Assembly: GCA_009739215.1 (NCBI GenBank) | Contig: VSJF01000004.1 | Span: 2,542,001-2,606,000, forward strand | Source: Floccularia luteovirens | Taxonomy: Eukaryota; Basidiomycota; Agaricomycetes; Agaricales; Squamanitaceae | DNA: 64,000 nucleotides | Direction of reading: 5' to 3' | Shown here: one piece after another, positions 12,125 through 23,660 of the stretch | Layout: the number at the start of each line of letters is the position of its first letter | Numbering within the stretch: the first letter of the stretch is position 1 | The notes under the pieces: generated by a model | The model's input: only the letters and a program-made list of their open reading frames with translations | What the model was told of the DNA's origin: nothing | Databases searched by the model: none | Made by a program: the position numbers and the translations under genes

Positions 12125-13797
12125 TGACGCATGGCGATAAGGTATCCCGTCATAATGTTGGGAAGAAAATGACTATAATGTTGTATCGTCACAAGGCCAA
12201 TACTCCAAAAATAAAAATGGCTGCTCACTGTAAGTGTTGACGATGAGCGCATCGACTTGCGCCGACGTCCTTCTGCATGTTGTACACCTGGTTGTTGTAC
12301 AACGGGGCTAAAGCCGGGTAGGTGTTGGGGACATGATGCCGGGTATATGGGCATGTATTTGACTGTTCAAGGAGAAAATATAAACAATGGATTGTATGTT
12401 GAGGATAAAGTGGAAGTGAGGGGCTCCAAAAAGATACGTCCACGCTTTTAAAGGAATCCGCATTGAGAATAGGAATAATTATAGAATTGGTTCGGATGAG
12501 AGACTTATTGGTTAGAAGTTTTCGGAATCTGGGAATCTGTGGTACCCTGATTCATACATTGTTGGCATATGATTGAAACCTCTTCCATGAAACCATAGCA
12601 GGTGTTGTACGGAATCGGTTGTCCACCCAGAAGTCTCTCGAACTGCGAGAGATGATGGGATGATGGTTGTGCCGTAAAAGTTTACATGACTATGAATTTG
12701 TGCTTTCCGAATGTCTGTACATTGATGGGAGCACATATACGAGGAGTATATAGGATCATCCGCTCAACAGCTTAGGAAGATCATTCAGATGGGTTGAGCT
12801 ACTGGTCAAACGAGTCATCAAAAGGGCATCACACACCAACCATTGTATACGCCACCCCATCAGAACAGCACAAATAAAGTAGATATGTAGGGTTATTTAG
12901 GCACAGTGGCCTCTTTGCAGATATATTAAATGTTCGCAGGGCATTGACCAATGGACTTCAGTTTGTGGTTGTTGGCTACTGTACCACTGCCACCAATCCT
13001 AAAGCAGCAGTGTTGCTATGGGGTGTGATAATATAAGTTACACCGAGACTTATTTCTGTTCACCCGCTGCAAATTTGTGCGCAGCAAAGTTCTGTAAATG
13101 TTGAAATGAGCTGACATACGAACACGCAGTCTTCCGTTGAGTCTGGAAATTGGAGGGCAGGATAAATTTTCGAGGAGTTGATCGACTACCGACGACCAGT
13201 GTTGTGTGGCATTGTTTTTCGTAGCTTTGGGATCAAACGATAAGACTGTCAGCGAGCGTCGTTGCATGTTACAGAAGAACAGGAGAACAGTTTCAATGTG
13301 GTAAAGGGAAGTCTTCGCTCATGCGAAAACATGAACAGCTAGTAGCAACCGCATGAACCACGAACGGGAGAATCTTGATATGTCGCATTTCAAGAACTCG
13401 TAGAGTAGGCGACAAATGGGCAACCATGATCTGGCACTGCTTAGGACATGATGCATGATTGCATCATACATCATGAGGCCTTGAGGGGTTCGTGATGAGT
13501 GATCATTTTACTTACTCACTTGGACAACTTGGCGCTTTTTGACTGCCGAGTCAAAAATATTCAAGTACTAAACCTGATCAGCTGTCAAATACACAGCCTG
13601 AATCACAGGACCTACTAGAACATACCACCCCTTTAGTTTTTCATGAATCAATACTGGTCGAGCCACCACGAGGCAGCCAAAGTCGTGGATGATCAGAAGA
13701 AACAGGGCTAGGAGGAAATACAAATGCAATAGGCGTGCATGGTGTGTATAACTACTGTAGTACTGCTGTGGCGTGTTTGACAATACAGGATTACATT
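12125..13797. other. Intergenic, no gene recognised
   Basis: About 1.7 kb between the F-box gene start and the NUG1 3' end. Small open frames (up to 83 codons) have no recognisable content. One near 13568-13783 has a hydrophobic stretch but no supported start or exon context. A short inverted repeat (ATGATGCA / TGCATCAT) lies near 13449-13468. Confidence 0.5.
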
Positions 13798-16370
13798 TTA
13801 AAAAAATTTCCCAAAATCATATGCGACATCAGTGCTTTCCTTTTTACCGCTCTTCCCTGTGTTATTCAAAACCTTTTTCAATTTCCCGGTATTCGCTACC
13901 TTGTGATCATTCTCAGCTGATTCTGATTTTTTCTTGGACGGAGTGCTTCTGATGGACAATTCAGACATCACTTTTCGTTTCTGTAGTGTTGAACCCTTCA
14001 GGGAACCTGCAGCGCGCGACTGGCGTGAGGATTTTGGTATTTCCGCGAATGAAACGCGTTTTGCCGGCGGGACCACCGTCTGGTCTTCAGTGCGCTTTCG
14101 TTTTTGTTTTTTTGACATCGGTGGTGGTGGCAAGCTTTCTCCCTCCTCCTGATCATCATCAACGTCATCATTATCGTCATCAGTGTCGTCATCGTTCTCT
14201 TCTCCATCCCCAGCTAGGTCTTCATCTTCATCTTCATCTTCCTCATCATCTTCCTCATCATCTTCCTCATCAACCGCCATGGCATCTGCATCACCAATAC
14301 TTGAGTTCTCATCATCAGAATCAGCATTGAGGGCACTCCAGGGTTCATCAACAGCCAATTGACGCGTTTCCACCGCACCAGAAATTAGCTTCACAAGACT
14401 GGTAGTCTTTCTCATATCCTTGCGTGTCCGCAGAGTCGCCAAAATAGCGTCATCATTCACATAGAATTTTTCTGAACCAGGAACTGCCAAGGGTATGTCA
14501 CCGATTGGTGATGAGCCTGGTATAGGAATTGAATATCGCGGAAATTTTCCCGTGCTCCAATCACGTAGGACAATACGCGAGGCTCCTGTTAAGTCAAGCT
14601 TTCCTTTCTATAAACGAAGCACATTCCCAATAAGACATAATGAAAATAAACAGGAACGTGACTTTTGTTACCTTCTTGACTAGCTGGGCAGACCTCGCTA
14701 AGCCCGATAAGAATGCTTCAACATCATCTTTGACGAAAGCAGGTAGACTGTAATGCAGCATCAAGTCCTCTGTATTCGCACGAGATACAACATGCGATAC
14801 TGTAAAATTTTCCATCAGCATTGATCTAAGATGTAAACAACCGCTGTTCTGATAAAATACCTGCAAAGGTTGGGTCTTTTAATCGATCAATACGACCTTT
14901 GCTTCTAAGCAAGATGTCCTTCGCTCGGAGTTTTTCAGTTTCCGCATCCTTCAAAGAATCTTCGATGGCCCACGTAAAACCTGGCGTGTCTATAAACCTG
15001 ATGGTGTGCTTATCAGGCGTCTCTAATGAGACTTCTTGGGCGAACTCGGTAGTAGTCGGCCCCTTCGATGACGACACCAGCGAGTATATGGGGAAAACTG
15101 ATTTCTTCACAAATGAATTGATAAAAGAGCTTTTGCCGACCTGGGAACAATGTTTTTCTGAATTTTTGTGATACGGGGAATAGTTTAATAATAGAAACAT
15201 ACATTGGTGATACCAACAACCGCAACTGTTAATGGATCATTGCTTTTGTCCGTGGATTTTTCTTTTTCTTCTATACATTGGGCGAGCCATGCCAATATGG
15301 AATCAACGCCCAAAGCATCATCAGTGGGGTGCTTCGCTTTCAGATTGCCCTTTCCGACATTCTTCGGAACTGAGGTAGGAACGTCTTGTTCAACTGACCA
15401 AAAAAAAGATGCCGAGCGGAACAAGAAAGTTGGACACTGTGCTCGTAGATGGCCAGCCCATGCGGAAACTGCTTCCCGAGGACAAGTATCTGAAAGAAAA
15501 TAAAGAGCTTTCAGACGTGAAAAGGGGGAGGATTTTCGACGTATTGCTCACCAATTTTGTTGATGACAAACGCCAATTTTTTACCCTCATTTTCCCGTTG
15601 CCTCACCAGCTTTTCCAGGTGCTCGCTTCTGAATGATAAAGGATCCCGGGCATCCAAGACCTCCAGTATAACATCAGCGGCATCCAATACCGTCATCATG
15701 CTTGGCATGTCATGGTTTATCAATATAGGAACCTCCTCCACAGCCTCTACGACGACAGGCTTCGATACTTCTCGCTGTTTCAGTTTTGCTCTCACAGTTT
15801 TCGCACTAAGGCTAGCAATCCCCTCCACTCCAACATCCAACCCTTTGCCCTCGGGTGAGCCATCCACATCATCCTCTCCATCAACATCGGATTCAGAGGT
15901 AGTGTCTTCTTTTGCGTGTGGATTTTGCATAGCCTTTAGAACAGCTTTTTTCTCGTCTTTTTTGCGTTGTTTGTCTTCTGCGTCCTGATCGCGTGGGGTT
16001 TTTGGTTATGAAGAAATTGAAACTAAATTTTTTTCATTGACGTACTAGTCTCCGTTGCTCAGCGACTTCTGCAAGGATTCGATCCTTGTAGGGGAATTCA
16101 TTTGGGATACCAGGATCCTTTGGTTTCTCTAGATTATCGGCAAGTATGTTTAATCACAAGTTTATTAGTAAGAAAAGTGTAGAAAACACACTAGATTTCC
16201 ATTGAACGCTTTTCTTCGCTGCCTTGGATTTTTTCTTCCTGCTCTCGCGAACTTTTTGTTGAACTTTTCTGCGATCGTTAGTTTTCGACCTATTACTTGT
16301 CTCTGTCAAAGAATTATAGCTTGTTTGTGCAATAATATAAATCCAACACACTTTTCCGAATTCGAGGCAT
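13798..16370 (-). CDS. NUG1: Nucleostemin-like nucleolar GTPase (Nug1/Grn1/GNL3)
   Basis: Circularly permuted GTPase required for 60S ribosomal subunit assembly and export. The first exon is 19 nt (MPRIRK at 16370), spliced to TSNRSKTNDRRKVQQKVRESRKKKSK, the basic GN3L/Grn1 domain. The G motifs occur in permuted order: DARDPLSF (G5-like), NKID (G4, the codon for D split by an intron that starts GTGAGC near 15555), VGITNVGKSSFINS (G1, also split by an intron), GPTTT (G2) and FIDTPGF (G3). The last exon (14490-13798) has a long Asp/Glu tract (about 14150-14290) and a Lys-rich tail, common in nucleolar proteins. All exons read in frame. The name could equally be GRN1 or GNL3, depending on the reference species. 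Confidence 0.9.
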
Positions 16371-17246
16371 AGTGAACAGTACAGAGAATATCAGTCTCAA
16401 CTTCACTCAGATGCAAAAATTATTACCATTACAATCAGATTCCTAAAATGGAAATTGATTGATCGTGAGAATATTATTAAACTCAGTTGATGGAACCGCG
16501 TTTAGAAGCAGAATACAGAACAATATATTAGGTGATATATCTACGGATATCTACACAAGCTTTCGAATACATAGCAGAGCATTGTCCGCGGTCTGTTGGG
16601 ATCAGAGAACGGATTGAAAACGAAGCTTACGCACCCAGCTATTTTCCAATCGACACAGGATTCAGCGTGTAATCCTCCTTTACAGTCCAAACAAGCCAAT
16701 CCAGTTCAACAATGATTCATTCTTCCGCAGCAGCATTGTGTTTTGATAGAACCTACCACACAGCTGCAGCATGTCATATGCTTGTGCATTAGCTTCTTCA
16801 GTGATCTCTTTATTCACGTCCATTCCGTATGTATGATGGACATTGTTTTGCAATTTGAACTCCCACGATACACTTTTAATAAGCACCAATTTGTGGTTTT
16901 TAAGGTAGTGTAAACTTGAAGCATGGAGGTAATTTCGCAGACAGCTTGTACTTGCAAAAAAAGGTAGCGAGAATACTAGAACGACGACGGAGAGAAAACT
17001 TGACAACTTGACAAATTGGCTATTGAATTATGATCCAGTCTTCAATCTTCATGAGACGCATAGGATTTGTAGACAATTGAAAAGAAAACTTGGAAGACAG
17101 TTGAGCCAGGAACTCTTCATCTCTGGGTCCATCTTTCACATTTTTTGCCCTTGAACTTCACGCATTGAAACCATGCACGAGATATGTAGGGTTAGAAAAA
17201 GAAACACTGTCCAAAAATGTTGCAAGAGTCAAGATGACTCCTACCT
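16371..17246. other. Intergenic, no gene recognised
   Basis: Between NUG1 start and TRA2 3' end, both minus strand. An open frame at 16680-17006 looks secreted but begins with TTG and has no support. I see nothing else. Confidence 0.5.
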
Positions 17247-18304
17247 TTACCACCGAGGTGGGTCCACAGCAGCAGCTGCAGAGGACGGGCCATCATAATC
17301 TCTTGCCCCACGAACTGGGCTGCTACCTCTAGGTGGACTTCTGGAATAACTTCTGCGCCGCCTATAATCAGGTCCGCCACGCGGGGGTGGGCTTCTCCTT
17401 TCACGCCAATCACGACTGTCTCGTCCGTAGGGATCACGGTCCCTATCTCTGTCACCGCCGCGGCGATCCCGGTCCCGGTGGCTGTCTCTGTAAGAATCTC
17501 TGTAATCCCGGCCACTTCCATGGTACGAATCGCGGTTGCCTGAGCGACGATGACCCATGTACTCGCCTGGGGTAGGTGCATGAGGCCTATCAGTAACAGA
17601 GTAGTCGACTCGGATACGACGACCATTGAGATCCTACGAAAAAAATATTATGTAACATGTACTATCGATATAGTGAATCTGAAACGTACAACGCCGTTTA
17701 GTTCTTGTATGCACCTCGTGGCTTCTTCAACAGTTGCCATTTTTATGAAACCGAACCCGCGGGAGCGGTCGGACTGCTTTGATATATTCGTGAGTAGTGT
17801 TCAATTGACCTAATGTTTAACACCCCAGACTGACTCGTTGATCATAAACAATTGTTACTTTTTCAACCCGTCCAAATCGACTAAACTCTTCATCCAAGTC
17901 ACGCTCTTGTGTACGGATACTCAATCCGAATACACCGAGCACGTTGGAAGGATTGGGTGCTTGCTATTGACTCGAAGTTAGCACGTGCGTCAATCAACAA
18001 AGTGTCAAGTAACTGACAATGGGCGCATGAGGAGGGCGCCTTGATGGTGGCGGAGACCGCCTTCGATAAGGACTTTTGTAGCCTCCGTTAGCCGCACTGC
18101 GAGCTCCTGGACTGCGAGAGCGAGATCGACCGCGGGATGGAGGCGGAGCATCTCTATCCTGAGAGGGTGCAGGAGGCGCGTTATACGCGTCAGAATATGG
18201 ATCCACTGGGGCAGAGCTAGCGTCGTTGTACTATTTCGAACCAAAAAGGTAAGAAAAATGAGTACGATATATCAGGTCCAAGGGCAAGGAAAATATTTTA
18301 CCAT
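17247..18304 (-). CDS. Transformer-2-like SR splicing factor
   Basis: Nuclear RNA-binding splicing regulator. The start codon lies alone in exon 1: ATG at 18304-18302 followed at once by GTAAAA, and the intron ends GAAATAG near 18235. Exon 2 encodes [16 protein letters not shown] and an Arg/Ser-rich region ([29 protein letters not shown]). The next exons encode one [20 protein letters not shown] (RNP2 region), [28 protein letters not shown] (RNP1) and [17 protein letters not shown]. The last exon is a second RS/RD-rich tail ([35 protein letters not shown]). RS1-RRM-RS2 is the Tra2 architecture. It is divergent from RPL18 with about 350 bp between start codons. Confidence 0.88.
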
Positions 18305-18653
18305 GGTGGTTCAAGTTCAGAAGGTGTTGATACTTGTTTGTGGCAACCGAAGTGAACAAGAACGAGTCGCGTGCACGACGAAACCTTGTGCTTCTTATGG
18401 TAGAAATCAAAATAACGTTAAAAGCGAGATGAAAAATGGTTAGACTATAGCACGACAGCTCAGAGCCATAGTCGTGTTGTTGCAATACTCAACCACCACC
18501 ATCCAAAGGCGCAAGGAGTGTCCAAACAAAATCACCTCATTTGCCGTGTAATTTATATCGGAGTTCGAACCTTATCTTTACGACTTCACAGTTCATCAAG
18601 CCTTCCTGAGTACGGAAAACAACCCTAAACACATATTCCCGGCAAGAACCAAG
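18305..18653. promoter_or_regulatory. Divergent promoter region TRA2 / RPL18
   Basis: The 349 bp between the start codons of two divergently transcribed genes must hold both core promoters. I see pyrimidine-rich stretches before the RPL18 start but no motif I can name with confidence. Confidence 0.5.
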
Positions 18654-19443
18654 ATGGTGAGCTCGTCGTCACTACCAAGTTTATTCTGCTGATACGGAAA
18701 TATTAGGGTATCGACATCGCCAAACACCATGTCAAGAAGGGCGCACGTACTGCCCCTAAGAGTGAAGATCCATATTTGCTACTCCTAGTCAAGGTAAGAT
18801 AAAGCCATTGATTTCTTGTCAGATCTGTTGTTCAATGTATTCGTGTAGCTGTACAGATTCTTAGCTCGCCGCACCGACTCCAACTTCAACAAGGTCGGAT
18901 CTGCTCAATTGTAGTATTCGCGCACAAATTAGACTGAACACTATTTGATTTTTAATAGGCTATCCTCCACCGTTTATTCCTTTCAAAAATCAACAGACCC
19001 CCAATTTCCCTGTCACGTATCGTAAAAGAGACTGAAAACGCAGCAGACCGGGATTCTAAAATCATTGTTGTTGTTGGGACAATCACGGATGACATTCGCT
19101 TGGTTCATGTTCCTAAGCTGACAGTTGCTGCTCTGCGCTTCACACATACCGCGAAGGCGCGAATCCTTGCAGCAGGTGGAGAGGCACTCACTCTTGACCA
19201 GCTCGCTCTCCGAGCACCCACTGGATCCAACACCATTTTGCTCAGAGGTGTGAGGAACTCTAGGGAGGCAGTCAAACATTTCGGCATGGGTATGCTTTTC
19301 TTCATTGTATTACTTCAGGGAGTGTTTGCTGAGATATTGATGTGACAGGACCCCACAAACACAAGAAACCATACACAACGTCCAAGGGTCGCAAATTCGA
19401 GCAAGGTCGTGGTCGCCGAAAGTCGCGCGGTTTCAAGGTGTAA
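18654..19443 (+). CDS. RPL18: 60S ribosomal protein eL18
   Basis: Structural protein of the large ribosomal subunit. Five exons: 18654-18656 (ATG only), 18707-18793, 18849-18893, 18959-19289 and 19349-19443. The joined product begins [20 protein letters not shown] and contains [61 protein letters not shown] and [20 protein letters not shown], and ends [11 protein letters not shown]. All are hallmarks of eL18, and the length (about 186 residues) fits the family. Donor and acceptor sites are canonical (GTGAGC...TTAG, GTAAGA...GTAG, GTCGGA...ATAG, GTATGC...ACAG). The first intron directly after the start codon is a frequent arrangement in ribosomal protein genes. Confidence 0.96.
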
Positions 19444-19775
19444 AAAGACAATATCAAAATATCACATGGAAAAGCAAGCCTTTCGACTGTTCCACCTCGA
19501 TTGCTGTGGGTGTTATATATCTGTGCTATGCTTTACCTTTAGTTACATTACGATATATGACCTTGTCCCATTTTACCTGCCTCATCAAATATCATATATG
19601 GGTAAAAGAGGATTGTAACTTTGGTGAAAAAGTTGGTAGTCGAGTGATTAGCAAAAACCTTTATTGGTGACGAATTCTATGCAAAACATCGGGATATATA
19701 ATTAAAATCGTCGTCAGGGTAAATACTACTTTCTTCCAAATTTCGTAAACTCTCCAAGTGGAGGTTTTTCATATC

Positions 19776-21790
19776 TTATTTCGCAGGTGGTATGATGCCG
19801 TCGAATGGGGGAACCATCAACTCTCCGGTGGGCGTAGAAGCCCCACTAGCTTTCCCATTTCCATTTACAGTAGGTTTTCCGTTCGCAGTAGGCTTGCTAG
19901 GTGGCAAAATGCCTCTCTTCTTTTGCAGTGCTCTGAACCACTTTGTACCACCAGCGTAGAAGAACACCAAGCCGCCTACCACCACAATATGACCATACCA
20001 TCCTAGTCTGTTCCAAGCAATAAAGGTGTTACTTGCAGTTGAGAGAATGAATGGAGAGGCTGCATAATTGAGAATCACGATAGAGGTGATAGTTCCAACT
20101 ACATCGTAGAGCCGTTTCAGGATGGATGGTGATTGACCTTCGGCCGGGAGTAAGAGTGGGCGGACATTGGCACGAACAAGACGAGCAGCAGAGGTGATCA
20201 AACCTCCCATGAAGAAGCTGAAATAGTATCCACTTGCAATACCATGCTATTATAGATATTAGATCAGCAATTTTGACTCTTGAGAAAAGAAAAACTCACC
20301 CAGAAAGCGCTTGTAAGGAAAGTAATCATACTGCTCATGTTTCCAGGTTTTTTGCCTTTGGGGGTAACACGCTTGTAGACACATTCGCGAAGCCAGATGT
20401 TGGTCTTCATGTTCCAGGAGTCAAGCATAACTTTGAAGTTAGGGGGAAGTTCAATTAACATGACGTTGACGTTGGCAGCTCCATCCCAGCGGGGTTCACC
20501 AGATGGGCCAAAACCAGTGAATCCTAAACCGGATAGAATGCTAGCACCCTATTTGATATTTGTTGATTGTTCCAAGACGAAAAGTGTACAGGCACTAACC
20601 TCAGTGAGTGTCCAAATAGCATAATACTTGGCGCGTTCGAAAGGTCCATATACCTGGAAGAGCAATAGCCTACGTAGAAAGTTAGCTATTCATACAAAAA
20701 CAGTATTCCAGATAGTAACGCACCGGACCAAAAGACTCCTGGCAGCAAACTCTGTGGTAAGAGCAGCAGTGTAACAGTAGGTGCTACCGAACACAACAAA
20801 AGCACCAAGATAAGCAAGGCCAACAGCCATTTTTGTAAATGCCGTGCGTTTCCTGCCCCCGGGCAGACGTCTGGGACCAGTTTTAGCTTTCACTTTTTCG
20901 TCTTGGAATACAATCTCCTTGACCAAATCCATATACTCTGAGTAATCAAGATATGGGCCGACTAGTATACCAGGGAAGTAAAACCTGAAAGAAAGAAAAG
21001 ACCAAATAGATTCTTTTAGATCTTTAGGGAAAAATAAAATTATTGGCTACTCACGCATAGCCCAAGAACTCAAGTATCGAGGGGTACTTCGTGATCCGTT
21101 TCTGTGCTTGCCATTTGTCGAGGTCCTATGAGAGTGTCAGAATCATTCTAAAGAGATAGTTTATAACGTAACGTACCTCGACTTTTCGACGTCCATCCGA
21201 CACGTTCCATGCAAATGTTGTCAACTTCATAGTCAAGACCATCTGAGGGCCAGTAACATCCATAGTTTCATAACTGAAGCCATATATAGCACGAATAATG
21301 TGACTATTGGATGTGAAGCAGAATGAGTACAGGAATTTGAATGTATAATTATGACGTACTTAACAGTCAAATGACCCATCACAATGCTTCAATATAAAAA
21401 AGTTAGCGAAATAGAATAGAATTTATTACGGCGAGTAATTTACGCGAAGACTAGCCATGGCATGTTACTACTCCTGTAATACCTTGCAACGAAATATGTT
21501 GCCAGTGTACTCGCCAACAATTGGAAGAAAGCCCAATATATCCTCAGAACAGGGAAAAAGAAGAATATAGCCACTCCGATGCTGAACAAGTGCCTCAGAG
21601 CCGGCAGTGACGAAGGTACTCGAACATATAAGATTCCTAGGGGGTATGCGACTAAAAGACAAAAAATAAGCTGTCGTATGGAACAACCCATTAGTAGGTG
21701 GTTTTCAGCATATATAAAGAAAGTATTTACCTTGATCTGGTCAACGCTGGCACCAACAGCGTTGGCCAAAGGCAAGAAAAGCGCGTCCAT
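19776..21790 (-). CDS. ALE1: MBOAT lysophospholipid acyltransferase (Ale1-like)
   Basis: Multi-pass ER enzyme that transfers acyl chains from acyl-CoA to lysophospholipids (Lands cycle). The start ATG at 21790 gives MDALFLPLANAVGASVDQIK, a typical N-terminus of the family. Hydrophobic segments follow (LIFCLLVAYPLGILYV, IAIFFFF-type). Central exons carry the MBOAT signature: WDGAANVNV, NMKTNIWLRECVYKRV with the conserved Asn, and WHGIASGYYFSFFMGG with the presumed catalytic His (about 20235-20170). The last exon contributes more membrane segments and a Lys/Pro-rich cytosolic tail with two NGK-type repeats ending PPAK. About eight short introns. Family assignment is firm; acceptor and head-group preference cannot be read. 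Confidence 0.88.
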
Positions 21791-22725
21791 GGTTGTGACG
21801 AGCTGCTCACGGTGATGGACTGAAGAAAAAGAAAGAAATTGGAGACCCGAAAGAAATATTTTGCTGTCAACAGGGATGATGAAGCACGAGAAAAATGCTT
21901 CCACTCGCCAATTAAAGCAAAATATTGCGCTTATGTAAGCAACCTCGGGTCTGTATCATTTGTTTTTGGGTTCTCTGTGTCCGGAATAAGTTGTCTCTGG
22001 GGTGTTGATGGTTATCCACCGACCATGATAACTATCCTCCGACCAGCTACTCTATCATGCTCAAAGTTGCTAGTATGAGTTCTATTCTCAGAGAGAAGCT
22101 ATTAAAGGAGCACATAAACAACTCAACATTCAAACATGGACCGATTTTATCAGATATTTCCAACCAAAACCGAGCGGGAACTCCTATGAATTGGGCACTA
22201 CTAAACATGCCATACCCAGTAATTAAGGATCTCCATGATATTATTATCACCGGTGACGATAATCAAGCTTGTTGACTCCCGTGGTGATTGTCACCGTAAC
22301 CCAATAATAGCATACATGATTTTGATAAACCCCAATATATCAATCTGGAGGTATGTATGAATATTCGCTCCATTACACTGCCTTGTGAGTTCAGGGTATC
22401 AGTATTAAAACGGACCCAATTCTGCGGCCGCTATAGATAATTTTGGAACGACACCAGCTGAATTAAAACCAGAAATCCAATTGCAAACGGCAATTTAATA
22501 AGTTTTGATTGTGGCGAAACAATGATAATACTTTATGGTATATGTACACAGGGGGAAACACAGCTAATTACTAGTGAACAGAAATAATCCTCAAAGGTAT
22601 TGTTCGTTACTGCGAATAAGCCATAGTCCGTATCAGGTTCGTACTAACCAAAATGAAATAAGACCAAAAGCGGTGAAGCGCGGAGGATGACTTTCATCGT
22701 TTCAGACCGTTGCACAATGAGGTAA
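21791..22725. other. Intergenic, with a short inverted repeat
   Basis: No gene recognised between the ALE1 start and the 3' end of the MARVEL-like gene. At about 22251-22300 there is an imperfect inverted repeat (GGTGACgatAATCA and TGATTGTCACC) that could form a hairpin. Confidence 0.5.
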
Positions 22726-23660
22726 TTATACCTGAGCTGATGTGGGAACCTGAGCAGGGGCAGCGGCGGGAGGATACTGCATTGTATTAGGATTGGCTGC
22801 AGGAAGATCTTTCTCAGCATGTGAGTGTTGTGGAGCGGTAGTACGGGGTGCATTGAAATCTGTATCCTTAACAGACGAGGACCAAATTTGTGTGTTACCA
22901 TTCTGTTGAGCAATGAAGGAGAATGTCAAAAGGACTATGAAATAGAACATGACTGATAACAATATGGAGTTAGAAAAAGGTGCTGGTATCAGAAATATGT
23001 GAATACGAACTTGCTAGCCAATTAATGAAGCCAAATGCTTCAATAACTTGGACTTCAGCGCAAGCTGTACCAATAGCTACGAGGATTCCGAGGTTAATAC
23101 CATGTTTCTGCTCTGCAAGTATTTAATGTACTTACAGCCTCTAAGACCTGAGCAACTGGATGGTGCAATAATGGAACCAGCAGTTGAGCCTGCGCTAGCT
23201 AACCACATTATCCAAAGGAAACCTATCATGAAAAAAAATTAACATTCAAAATCCTACAAAATTCATCAATTCCACATACCAAGCCAGCCCAATTCTACAA
23301 CGATCATCGAGGTGAAAGCGCCTTTGCGTTTCTTATCGATGAAGATGCTAAAAATGCAATTAGTCATTTAAAAAAAAAAGAAATTCAATTCGACAACAAA
23401 CATACAAGGCGGGTAATGTCAACAGGGATAAAACAGCCGTTGCCAAAGACAATGCAGCAAAGTCAAAGTAAGAACCAGGGCCAATAACCGACGATGTGAA
23501 GTTGATTAAATGTGCAGCCATGGCGAGCACCACCACCGACGTGACGCACACCCAACCTAAGGATATCCTCAGTTATGTTCTTTGTCGACCAGATAATAAT
23601 AGATTCAGACATACCCATCACGGACAACCTCATCAACGGAAGATATTGAGCAAAAGACAT
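22726..23660 (-). CDS. MARVEL-like four-span membrane protein
   Basis: Small membrane protein. The start ATG at 23660 gives MSFAQYLPLMRLSVMG, then four hydrophobic segments across exons: VCVTSVVVLAMAAHLINF, FAALSLATAVLSLLTLPAL, a stretch with VVELGWLGFLWIMWLASAG, and VMFYFIVLLTFSFIAQQ. The third is followed by Cys-containing AEVQVIEAFGFINW. A hydrophilic Pro/Ala-rich tail ends in about 50 residues. This order (short N-terminus, four spans, cytosolic tail) fits fungal MARVEL-domain proteins found in plasma membrane or endosomes. The stop at 22726 assumes the last GTATAA is read, not spliced. Function unknown. Confidence 0.7.

Noticed and set aside
12121..12354. Possible upstream exon of the F-box gene
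   Set aside because: The candidate intron GTGAGC...GATAG does not keep the F-box frame.
13998..14330. His-rich and Met-rich frames over the NUG1 acidic tract
   Set aside because: Shadow frames of GAT/GAA repeats coding for Asp/Glu in NUG1.
16680..17006. 108-codon minus-strand frame with a signal-peptide-like N-terminus
   Set aside because: It starts with TTG, the hydrophobic stretch precedes any ATG, there are no supporting splice sites and no recognisable family.
18545..18600. GGTTCGAAC-type T-arm motif upstream of RPL18
   Set aside because: The flanks do not form the T stem, and no upstream tRNA body is present.
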